The notes below the pieces were generated by a model that did no database searches, was not told the origin of the DNA, and worked only from the letters and a program-made list of their open reading frames with translations. Below, one piece after another: positions 18,035-25,287 of a stretch of 64,000 bases of DNA. The position numbers and the translations under genes are program-made. The DNA lies in contig NZ_CP017689.1 of assembly GCF_001831495.1 (NCBI RefSeq), positions 1,116,001-1,180,000 on the forward strand, in the 5' to 3' direction. The stretch's first letter is position 1. Every line of letters begins with the position of its first letter. The DNA is from Thalassotalea crassostreae (GTDB lineage: Bacteria; Pseudomonadota; Gammaproteobacteria; Enterobacterales; Alteromonadaceae).

Positions 18035-19078
18035 ATGAAATTCTATACTAATTCTCACCCTTTTTATTGTGGGATCGATCTTCATTCACGTATTTTGTAC
18101 GTGTGCATTATTGATAATGAAGGAAAAACTGTTTTACATCAACAGATTAAAGCAGATAAGCAACAACTATTAAATTTACTAAAACCTTACATTGGCCATG
18201 TCGTTGTTGGTGTTGAATGTATGCATTGCTGGTATTGGGTTAGTGATTGGTGTGAAGAATATAGTATTGATTTTATTCTAGGCCATGCACTTTATATGAA
18301 AGCTATTCATGGTGGGAAAGCCAAAAACGACAAAATAGATTCTTATAAAATTGCCTGTTTAATGCGTGGCGGTAACTTCCCTCTTGCTTACGTTTACCCT
18401 TCAAGAATGCGTGCAACTCGCGACTTACTCAGACGACGAACTCATGTTGTTAGGCACGGTGCTGATTTAAAAGCACATGTCGTTAATACCGACAGCCAAT
18501 ATAATTTACCGTCTCAAGCACTCAATCTGAAAAATATATCAGCCAGAGAAGGCTTAAAACACCATTACGAGGACCCTGTTATTCAGCGAACCATCGAGCT
18601 GGATATGGTGTTACTTGATTGCTATGCAAAAGAGTTAAAGAAAGTAGAATGGTTTATCGAAAAACAAGCGAAAGAGCACCACGGTTGTTATTTATCATTA
18701 ATACGCACCTTTCCTGGTATCGGACAAATTCTTGGGTTAACCATTCTTTATGAAATTGGTGAGATTTGCCGATTTGAATCCGTTCAAAACTTTGCCTCTT
18801 ATAGTCGACTCGTAAAGTGTAAAGCCGAGTCAGCAGGTAAAATTTATGGTACTAGCGGCAATAAGATTGGAAATGGCTATCTAAAGTGGGCATTTAGCGA
18901 AGCCGCGGTTCTGTATCTGCGCGGTAACGATAGAGCGAAAAACCATCTAAGCAAACTGCAAAAACGCATGAGCAAAGGCAAAGCACTCTCTGCGTTAGCG
19001 CATAAAATAGGTCGTTGTGTGTATTACATGCTGAAAAACAAAACGGTATTTGATGAAGATAAATTTTTAAAAGGTTAA
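18035..19078 (+). CDS. IS110-family transposase (DEDD)
   Basis: 347 residues. The N-terminal RuvC-like DEDD domain has Asp15 (CGIDLHSR), Glu61 (GVECMHCW), Asp99 and Asp102 (NDKIDSYK). The C-terminal domain has the helix-hairpin-like FPGIGQILGLTILYEIG and then ESAGKIYGTSGNKIGNGYLKWAFSEAA, where Ser266 is the likely conserved nucleophilic serine of this family. It appears complete. IS110 recombinases use a non-coding RNA from the element to pair donor and target DNA. AAGGAGA lies 9 bases before the ATG. Confidence 0.95.
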   Translation: MKFYTNSHPFYCGIDLHSRILYVCIIDNEGKTVLHQQIKADKQQLLNLLKPYIGHVVVGVECMHCWYWVSDWCEEYSIDFILGHALYMKAIHGGKAKNDKIDSYKIACLMRGGNFPLAYVYPSRMRATRDLLRRRTHVVRHGADLKAHVVNTDSQYNLPSQALNLKNISAREGLKHHYEDPVIQRTIELDMVLLDCYAKELKKVEWFIEKQAKEHHGCYLSLIRTFPGIGQILGLTILYEIGEICRFESVQNFASYSRLVKCKAESAGKIYGTSGNKIGNGYLKWAFSEAAVLYLRGNDRAKNHLSKLQKRMSKGKALSALAHKIGRCVYYMLKNKTVFDEDKFLKG

Positions 19079-19310
19079 GTCGCACAATGGCGTGAGCCTA
19101 AAGCCTAACTCGCTGGTTAAGAGCATGAACTATCATCGTCGTTTAATCACTATTTGATGATGATTATGCCAAGTTGTCCAAGCCCATATTGCTTGATTAG
19201 ACACGCCATTGGTGCGCATACAAACAATAAGCAAAATCGTTTACACCTTAGCTAAGCCTGAAACTAACTGAACGTTTGAATCACTTTGCTTGAATAGTGC
19301 TAGTCAAAGG
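19079..19310 (+). ncRNA. Candidate IS-encoded guide (bridge/seek) RNA
   Basis: The 232-base non-coding right end has nested complementarity. A long stem pairs GCACAATGGCGTG (19082-19094) with CACGCCATTGGTGC (19202-19215), with one bulged base. Inside it, ATCATCGTC (19132-19140) pairs with GATGATGAT (19156-19164). A second domain pairs AAGCAAA (19229-19235) with TTTGCTT (19285-19291). Two consecutive stem-loops downstream of the transposase gene match where IS1111-type elements encode their guide RNA. Exact ends, promoter and guide loops are not determined. Confidence 0.5.
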
Positions 19311-19357
19311 TTAACCGAAGAATGTCTAGTGCCCCTATTTTCACCAAGGAGGATGGA

Positions 19358-19465
19358 ATGATAGGCAGTGATGAGATCACATTAAGAGAGCCTCAATATG
19401 TGTTTGCAGTAAACGATGATTTAATTGCAAAGCGACAGAACGAAGCAGACGTTTTTGCTAATTGA
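19358..19465 (+). CDS. Possible 35-residue ORF with consensus ribosome site
   Basis: AAGGAGG lies 5 bases upstream of an ATG that opens MIGSDEITLREPQYVFAVND and continues to 35 residues. The strong ribosome site is the only positive evidence; the peptide matches no family I know. It lies just outside the right end of the IS. It may be a real small protein, or the residue of a larger gene cut by the insertion. Confidence 0.35.
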   Translation: MIGSDEITLREPQYVFAVNDDLIAKRQNEADVFAN

Positions 19466-19534
19466 TATAAGAGGTGGCTGCTACGCAACCACAGAATTTC
19501 TAGTGCTTATTTGACAGGAAAAGGCTCATATGTG

Positions 19535-19945
19535 TTATGTATCGCCATCACATTGCTTCTTATTAGATTCTAGTGTCAGCAATTGATTTACAGTCATTCC
19601 AACACAAAAAAGTAAAGTACCCCAAAAGAAATAAGGATCTTCTTCCATAGATAAACCACCATGTTTCCCAGGTATATTCCCATAATAGAGACAGGCTGCT
19701 GCGGCAATTAGAATAAAAGAAGATGTGATAATTTTTTCTTTATTAGTGCGTTTACGTTTAGGCTTTTTAGTATCTTCTTTAACTTCAACTTCTGACTCTT
19801 CTTCCTCTCTTAGCTTTAATTCATGTAGTAAATCTTTATACCTTTCAGGATATGCTTCCTTATCGATATTTACTTCTACATCATATAACTCTTCGAGTGT
19901 ATAAGATTGATAGTCAGGTTTCACCAAATCCTTCCTTAGATACAT
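19535..19945 (-). CDS. Unknown protein with two predicted membrane helices
   Basis: 136 residues. The N-terminal half is soluble and highly charged (YTLEELYDVEVNIDKEAYPERYKDLLHELKLR, then a Glu/Lys-rich stretch, split here at residue ~46). Two hydrophobic helices follow at ~73-88 (ITSSFILIAAAACLYYG) and ~108-122 (FFWGTLLFCVGMTVNQLL). Such proteins are common and uncharacterised in Alteromonadales; the first half resembles a motif in small membrane proteins with a leading LEEL-DVxxNIDKExxPERY segment. No functional call is possible. It is isolated from its neighbours by more than 200 bases on both sides. Confidence 0.65.
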   Translation of the reverse strand: MYLRKDLVKPDYQSYTLEELYDVEVNIDKEAYPERYKDLLHELKLREEEESEVEVKEDTKKPKRKRTNKEKIITSSFILIAAAACLYYGNIPGKHGGLSMEEDPYFFWGTLLFCVGMTVNQLLTLESNKKQCDGDT

Positions 19946-20175
19946 AACAGCTTTATTAAGAAGAGAACACCTGCATTTGCTGTGTAAAGTGCAGATACTT
20001 ATTCGATAGCGTATGTCTCATAATCGCTCTTTTCTGCCGCTAGGCTTTTAATTTAAATTGCGTTATATTTATCTATGATGCAAATGCGCCAAAACGGTAC
20101 TTAAGTTGAAAAAGGTAACTTTACTATATGAAAGCTAAATGATTGGCAACTATTTAGGGATTTATGTTTCAGAAT

Positions 20176-20541
20176 TTAGCCCTGAACTTCCATTTTTTCT
20201 CCCCACTCATAAAACAATCTATCAATCGATTCTCTATCATTGCCAACTTCATACAGAGCATATAGTTTTTCGTGTAGCTGAAGTGACAAAAGCATTTCAG
20301 GATAGCCCTTAATGATTCTAAAAGGACCAAAATCAGGCTCAGTTGGAATCCACATATTGGAAGCTTGTATTACATTGGCTAGCCTAGAATTTATTTCAGA
20401 GGTGCCTTCACCAAAATTATTTTCCAATCGATAAGCGTATATTGTCATGTACTTACTATCTTTATACATATATATGCCATTAGCGACATATTCTTTACTA
20501 TTTCTATTTAAAGGGGTCATATGTTCAGGATCAAGTAACAT
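20176..20541 (-). CDS. Hypothetical protein
   Basis: 121 residues, no signal peptide or membrane helix, moderately acidic. It begins MLLDPEHMTPLNRNSKEYV and contains GIYMYKDSKYMTIYAYRLENNFGEG and PDFGPFRIIKGYPEMLLSL. I recognise no family. The ribosome site is poor and flanking spacers are 150-230 bases. It belongs to the run of small unknown genes next to the integron remnant, and could itself be a former cassette, although no attC was found beside it. Confidence 0.55.
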   Translation of the reverse strand: MLLDPEHMTPLNRNSKEYVANGIYMYKDSKYMTIYAYRLENNFGEGTSEINSRLANVIQASNMWIPTEPDFGPFRIIKGYPEMLLSLQLHEKLYALYEVGNDRESIDRLFYEWGEKMEVQG

Positions 20542-20690
20542 AATTTTATAATCTCGTTGGGTTTAAAATCTAATAGCCAGTTTGGGGAATTGCTTATACT
20601 TACCACCAATAGCAAGTATCTGTAGTTCGCTCTTTAGAGACCTTACCCTAATTAACTGTATTTGTTCAAGGCAGCTGTAAGAAACCCACT

Positions 20691-21053
20691 TTAACACAGT
20701 GATTTTTGTAAACGATACTGTCCCTGAATAAATAATAAGTGTGCGGCAAAGCGTTTGTTGGCGTTGTTATCAAACCAAACCGGTTCAATAATTTCTCTTT
20801 CAACCGCCGCTTCAAATATGCGTACCGGGTACTTTTTATAGAATGCTATTGAGAGTTCTACATGACAAGGTTTATTCGGGTATTGCTCATTTCTACTTTG
20901 TTCAAATTCTTGTTTTAATTGATCAATGAGTAATGGTGCGATGCTATTGTTGAGCCAGTCGATAAAACGATTAAAGCGCTTTGCCTGCCATAACTTCCAA
21001 GCCATCCAAACAAGGATGAGGCTGGCGATACTAAGCATGATGATTTCAGTCAT
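20691..21053 (-). CDS. Small membrane-anchored hypothetical protein
   Basis: 120 residues. One N-terminal membrane helix (MTEIIMLSIASLILVWMAWKLW), then a soluble domain containing FIDWLNNSIAPLLIDQLKQEFE and a cysteine near residue 64. No known family. It lies 66 bases upstream of ogt, on the same strand but in the downstream direction, so co-transcription after ogt is possible. Confidence 0.65.
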   Translation of the reverse strand: MTEIIMLSIASLILVWMAWKLWQAKRFNRFIDWLNNSIAPLLIDQLKQEFEQSRNEQYPNKPCHVELSIAFYKKYPVRIFEAAVEREIIEPVWFDNNANKRFAAHLLFIQGQYRLQKSLC

Positions 21054-21119
21054 AAATAAAACTAATACAAATTATTAAACAATAAATGGGATCGGCAGAA
21101 TAACAATTTAATCTAATAA

Positions 21120-21641
21120 TTACACTTTAAAATATGCTTTTTCGTGCATCAGTAATTTTGCCTTGATGCCGATGCCACCGGCATAACCCGTTAGCTTCTT
21201 GTCTTTGCCGATGACCCTATGACAAGGAACAATAATAGCAATTTTGTTTGAGCCATTTGCCGTTCCTACGGCTCTAACTGCTTTTGGGTTGTTAATGATA
21301 TTGGCTAAATCACCATAACTTTTGGTTTGCCCCATCTCAATAGTTGTTAATGCATGCCAAACTGTTTTTTGAAAGTTCGTGCCTTGTTGCGCTAATGGTA
21401 AATCAAACACTCGACGCTCACCGGCAAAATATTGCTCGAGTTGTTGTTTGGCAATAGCGACAAATTCGGCTCCAGTATTTGAGCCAGAGCTAAAATTTGT
21501 TGTGTTGCTAACTAGGGTACAATTATCCAAGCAAGCGGCTGCTTTACCTTGTTGAAAAGCGACTTCAATTAGTCCGTCATTGCTAGCGATAATTGCAATA
21601 TCACCATAATCAGATGACAGAATGTTGTAATATTTATCCAT
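21120..21641 (-). CDS. ogt: Methylated-DNA--protein-cysteine methyltransferase
   Basis: 173 residues. A suicide repair enzyme that takes the alkyl group from O6-alkylguanine. The acceptor is Cys140 in IIVPCHRVIG; the helix-turn-helix NPKAVRAVGTANGSN precedes it. The N-terminal RNase H-like domain is present. It lies 86 bases downstream of the Ada-AlkA fusion gene on the same strand, so the two form an alkylation-repair pair. Confidence 0.95.
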   Translation of the reverse strand: MDKYYNILSSDYGDIAIIASNDGLIEVAFQQGKAAACLDNCTLVSNTTNFSSGSNTGAEFVAIAKQQLEQYFAGERRVFDLPLAQQGTNFQKTVWHALTTIEMGQTKSYGDLANIINNPKAVRAVGTANGSNKIAIIVPCHRVIGKDKKLTGYAGGIGIKAKLLMHEKAYFKV

Positions 21642-21727
21642 TTGTTTTCCCTAATTTTATACTTAGCTTTATTCTCAGCTTTATTCTTAAGTTTGACTTT
21701 GGCAGGTCTGGTGGAGCTGTCGTACGA

Positions 21728-23251
21728 CTATTCATTAGAAAGCGATAATGAATGCCATAAATAAATAGCAGCGTAAGCTCGCCATGGTCGCCATTGCTCA
21801 GCAATGTTGAGAATTTGTTTCGGCGTAACTTTTTGCTGTTCGGTTGAAAGTGCTTTAATAATGCCTAAGTCTGCAGCAGGAAAAGCATCAGGTAAACTTA
21901 GTCCACGCATCGCTAGGTAATTAGCAGTCCATGGACCTATGCCCTTAAGTTGACAAAGCTGTTGTTCAAATACTTCACTGTCTATCGCATTGTCAAAAAG
22001 AGACTCATTACTTCCATAGAACTCAACCCATGTTTTTAATGTCCGCATACGGGTATTGGTGATCCCTAAGTTATCAAACTCAGCGTCTGAAAGGGCACTA
22101 ACCGATGGAAACACTAAGGTTAATTGTTGAGGATACTCGATGTCTTTATTACAAGGTGGTTTACCATAACGTGTGGCAATTCTACTGGCTAAAGTCGTTG
22201 CGGCTTTTACCGAAATTTGTTGGCCTAAAATCGCTCGAATCGAAAATTCAAAGTGATGCCAACAGCCTGGCAGCCTTAACCCTGGAAATGCAGTTATTGC
22301 TTGTTTAATTTTGTCGTGAGTTCCAATTGTGCTTGTAATGACATCGAGTTCGCAATCTAAATCAAACATTTTACGCACACGGGCAATAATCTTAGGTAAA
22401 GCGGTATATTGATCTAAGTGCAAATCCAGTTGTAAGAACTGCTCGCGATTTAACAGTGAATTTTGATCCGCCGCATTGTTCCTATCACTGTTGTTCTTCG
22501 CATTTCTGTCTTTAACTTGCTTAAACTTCGCAGGGCAGCTAACTTCTATCCAGCCTGAACACCCATCTAACTCAATGGTACGTTGATAGGTGTCCTCTAT
22601 ATGTTCGACCCCAGGTATTAAACGAGCTCTAAAAAATGACAACATAAGGGCAAAGTCTAAGTCTTGGCTATAACGTAATTTTACCGACAAATAATCACTT
22701 TTCGAACGTTTAGAGCCAGTTCTAATTTGACTTGGTGTTTGCTTATATTGAGCCTTAATGTTGTCATTAAAACTACGTAAGCTGGTAAAGCCACTAATAC
22801 TGGCTATATGCGGCATTGATAATGTTGTTGTTAACAGCAGGTTTCGTGCATTAATTTGACGTTTTTGATTGATGAATGCTTTTGGCAACATGCCTAAATG
22901 CTGCTCAAAATAACGCTGTAATTGGCGCTCACTAATATCAAGTTTAGTGGCTAAATCATTAACGCTTATGGTTGGCTGAATTGATAAAATTTCTACTGCT
23001 TGCTCTAACAAAGTTGGTAACGGCATATTCGGTGAGAGTTCTGGTTTACAACGTTTACAAGGCTGGTAACCATAAAATTCGGCTTGTACGGCGTTTTGAT
23101 AATATCGTACGTTTTCTTCTTTTGCCGGGCCGGCAGGACAGGTTGGTCGACAATAGATCCCCGTGGTTAATACCGCTGTATAAAATTTACCATCAAATCT
23201 CGGGTCTCTTGATAGTCGAGCTTGTTGGCAGGTAGCGGGATCTAAAATCAT
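21728..23251 (-). CDS. alkA: Ada-type regulator fused to AlkA 3-methyladenine glycosylase
   Basis: 507 residues in three parts. Residues ~1-75 are the Ada zinc domain with Cys34, Cys38, Cys65 and Cys68 (GIYCRPTCPAGP, GYQPCKRCKPE), which senses methyl phosphotriesters. Residues ~80-180 are an AraC-type DNA-binding domain (DISERQLQRYF, SLRSFNDNIK). Residues ~190-507 are AlkA: the helix-hairpin-helix LKGIGPWTANYLAMRG followed by the catalytic aspartate in AADLGI. It removes alkylated purines by glycosidic cleavage. The fusion lets one protein sense damage, activate genes and repair. Confidence 0.94.
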   Translation of the reverse strand: MILDPATCQQARLSRDPRFDGKFYTAVLTTGIYCRPTCPAGPAKEENVRYYQNAVQAEFYGYQPCKRCKPELSPNMPLPTLLEQAVEILSIQPTISVNDLATKLDISERQLQRYFEQHLGMLPKAFINQKRQINARNLLLTTTLSMPHIASISGFTSLRSFNDNIKAQYKQTPSQIRTGSKRSKSDYLSVKLRYSQDLDFALMLSFFRARLIPGVEHIEDTYQRTIELDGCSGWIEVSCPAKFKQVKDRNAKNNSDRNNAADQNSLLNREQFLQLDLHLDQYTALPKIIARVRKMFDLDCELDVITSTIGTHDKIKQAITAFPGLRLPGCWHHFEFSIRAILGQQISVKAATTLASRIATRYGKPPCNKDIEYPQQLTLVFPSVSALSDAEFDNLGITNTRMRTLKTWVEFYGSNESLFDNAIDSEVFEQQLCQLKGIGPWTANYLAMRGLSLPDAFPAADLGIIKALSTEQQKVTPKQILNIAEQWRPWRAYAAIYLWHSLSLSNE

Positions 23252-23597
23252 TTTCTGTCTAATACTGGTGAAGTTTCCATTATCTTAAAACAAAAAAGTC
23301 GAACTTTCTCGCGAAAATCCGACAGTATACCAAATGACTTAAAAATCTGAGTATTGAGAAATAATACTGATTATCAATATTGAAGTGCACTAAGAAGGAA
23401 ATTAATTATTTCCCTTCGGGAGTTCATCTGAAATCATATAACGGCTGTAAATTTTAAAAGATATGAATAACTATCTATATAAAATTTACTTTGTTATCTA
23501 ATCCCAGCTGCAACTCTCAATTACCCACATTTTCAAGTCAGTTGGTATTCCAAATCATAATACCCAAAGTTTATTTATCAAAAATAATCTTGTTGAG
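23252..23597. other. Intergenic region, no gene seen
   Basis: A 346-base AT-rich stretch between alkA and the MepK-like gene. The only structure noticed is an imperfect inverted repeat GAAGGAAAT / ATTTCCCTTC near 23395-23420, without a T run. No frame with a ribosome site was found. The alkA promoter should lie at its left end. Confidence 0.5.
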
Positions 23598-24161
23598 TTA
23601 CCAACTACGAACCCATGCAGTATCAATATGAACAAATCCTGAATTAGGGTAATAACCGACACCGCCAAGTTTTAACGATTTTGCCGTATCGCGGATCAAG
23701 GCAAGGTCGATACCTGGAATGGCAAAATCAATTGCCTGACCTTTCATGTGAAAGCTTTTCTTTGCGACACCGTTTGAACGACCTGCAAGCATGGCATTCG
23801 TCTTAGGCGAACGATAACCAGAGATAATGTGTATCTCCTTGTCTGTCACTAAACGTTGTTGGATCTTATGAAGAAACTGAAATAAACGTCTATCCATGGC
23901 GGCAACTTCATTTTGACGATGATCTCGAAGGTTTTTTTCAAATGATTTAATCACATCATTTTGATAAGTGCCATTTGCCCAAAATACGCCTTCAGCTCGT
24001 TCACCTGTATGGCGGTTATATAATGCTAAACGTTTGACTGATGTATCCATATTCATCGATGCATGCGCATTATTAATAAGTAATGGTGCGCTAGCGCCAA
24101 GTGCTACAGCACCTCCGACTTTACGAAAAAATTGACGACGATTATGACAAACTAAGCTCAT
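23598..24161 (-). CDS. mepK: MepK/YcbK-type murein endopeptidase
   Basis: 187 residues from the chosen start. An N-terminal twin-arginine signal (HNRRQFFRKVGGAVALG) implies folded export by Tat. The DUF882/M15 domain has zinc ligands in SFHMKGQAIDF (His, Asp) and FVHID (His), plus GYRSPKTNAML. It parallels E. coli YcbK/MepK throughout (GVAKKSxHxKGQAxDF, GGVGYYPxSxFVHID), an enzyme that cleaves peptidoglycan cross-links, notably 3-3 links. A longer frame starts at 24176, but AGAGG 4 bases before the ATG at 24161 decides the start. The ycbB (ldtD) neighbour of E. coli is absent. Confidence 0.92.
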   Translation of the reverse strand: MSLVCHNRRQFFRKVGGAVALGASAPLLINNAHASMNMDTSVKRLALYNRHTGERAEGVFWANGTYQNDVIKSFEKNLRDHRQNEVAAMDRRLFQFLHKIQQRLVTDKEIHIISGYRSPKTNAMLAGRSNGVAKKSFHMKGQAIDFAIPGIDLALIRDTAKSLKLGGVGYYPNSGFVHIDTAWVRSW

Positions 24162-24477
24162 ACTACCTCTCAGCATTTTGCGGTCCCAACGTCTGCGGGG
24201 CCTTTTGAAATGGGATAATTGCGCACAGGTTAATGAAATGTTGCGAGCTTTTCAATGGTATGAAAAATGAACAGTTGTGGGTTTTTACGGCTTAAAACAC
24301 TAAGTCGTTATCATCTAAGAGTTTTTTCGTAGATTAAATTGAAAAATTAAATTGTTCGAAATTGTACAAGTGCATAGAATTGCGCAGTCTTATCGACGAT
24401 AGCTTACTAAAAATGGAAATTGTTTATTCATTCGTTTAATCTCGTCTCGTGCAGAGATCGTGTGTAATGTATCTAAG
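24162..24477. other. Intergenic region, no gene seen
   Basis: A 316-base spacer between the mepK start and the end of the GDSL gene, both on the minus strand. It should hold the mepK promoter. No hairpin terminator, repeat or small frame stood out. Confidence 0.5.
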
Positions 24478-25116
24478 CTACAGTATTTGATGTTGCTGTA
24501 GCACTTCAAAAATGTGCTCAGCTAAAAATTGATAACCGCGATCATTAAAGTGCACGGTATCCGATTTCATTTCTCTTTGTTTGATCAGATCTGTGACTAT
24601 ATCGTCGGCATAAACTAATTGGTACTCTTGTGCTAATTGATCATAAATATCTGCGGTACCAGCAAACAATCGTTTTTCTGGAACACCAATAAGTACCACT
24701 TGAATATTACGATGTTGTGCATACTCAATCATAGTGGCTAATGATTGTTTGGTTTTAGTCATCGACTTATTACGCAATATATCGTTGCCGCCGTGTAATA
24801 AAATCATTAATTCAATTCTGTCATCGTTGATAACAGAAGGTAATCGAGCTGCGCCTTGACCGCTAAGTTCGCCTGAAATTCCGGCGTTAATAACTTCTAA
24901 ACCTGTAAGCCTCGACAGTACATCAGGATAGCTATTGTTTTTAGTACTGCCTTTACCAAATGTTAAACTATCGCCAAAAGCTAGGATCTTAGCTTGATAG
25001 CTTAATGGCTTTACCTGAATGTCTGAACAACCAATACTAGTGAAGGCTACAAGCAATGACATTAGTAGCAACGGTAACTTAAACACGTGTTTGAACTGTT
25101 TTGAATATTTGATCAT
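24478..25116 (-). CDS. GDSL/SGNH hydrolase lipoprotein
   Basis: 212 residues. A lipoprotein signal ends in SIGC (Cys30), so the mature enzyme should be membrane-anchored in the periplasm. SGNH blocks are complete: FGDSLT (serine, block I), GISGELSG (glycine), GGND (asparagine) and FNDRGYQF, preceded by VHFND with the catalytic Asp/His pair. It resembles arylesterase/TesA-type acyl hydrolases but is anchored, unlike soluble TesA. Substrate unknown. It diverges from the TonB receptor gene. Confidence 0.88.
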   Translation of the reverse strand: MIKYSKQFKHVFKLPLLLMSLLVAFTSIGCSDIQVKPLSYQAKILAFGDSLTFGKGSTKNNSYPDVLSRLTGLEVINAGISGELSGQGAARLPSVINDDRIELMILLHGGNDILRNKSMTKTKQSLATMIEYAQHRNIQVVLIGVPEKRLFAGTADIYDQLAQEYQLVYADDIVTDLIKQREMKSDTVHFNDRGYQFLAEHIFEVLQQHQIL

Positions 25117-25287
25117 TGTGCTATTTCAAAAAATGCTTTACATATATTTCACATAAGGTGATTATAGAGGTCAGACCAAGGATGTCTATCAATAAGTAAG
25201 ATTTTAAAAAAACAATAAAAAATAAAAAAATCTATACGGATATATCAATAATAAAAATTAATAAATATCTTTGTCTGGGGAAGAAAC

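Larger units (their letters stand above)
17958..19310 (+). mobile_element. IS110-family (IS1111-like) insertion in an attC site
   Basis: The element is delimited on the left by the broken attC, which ends ACTTG at 17957. On the right a TTAACC at 19311 would restore the missing attC edge (CTTG-TTAAC). The element would be 1353 bp, with 77 bases before and 232 bases after the transposase gene. No long terminal inverted repeats or target duplications are seen, as is normal for IS110. The long non-coding right end fits the IS1111 branch, of which a described subgroup inserts in attC sites. The right boundary is inferred and could be off by tens of bases. Confidence 0.65.
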
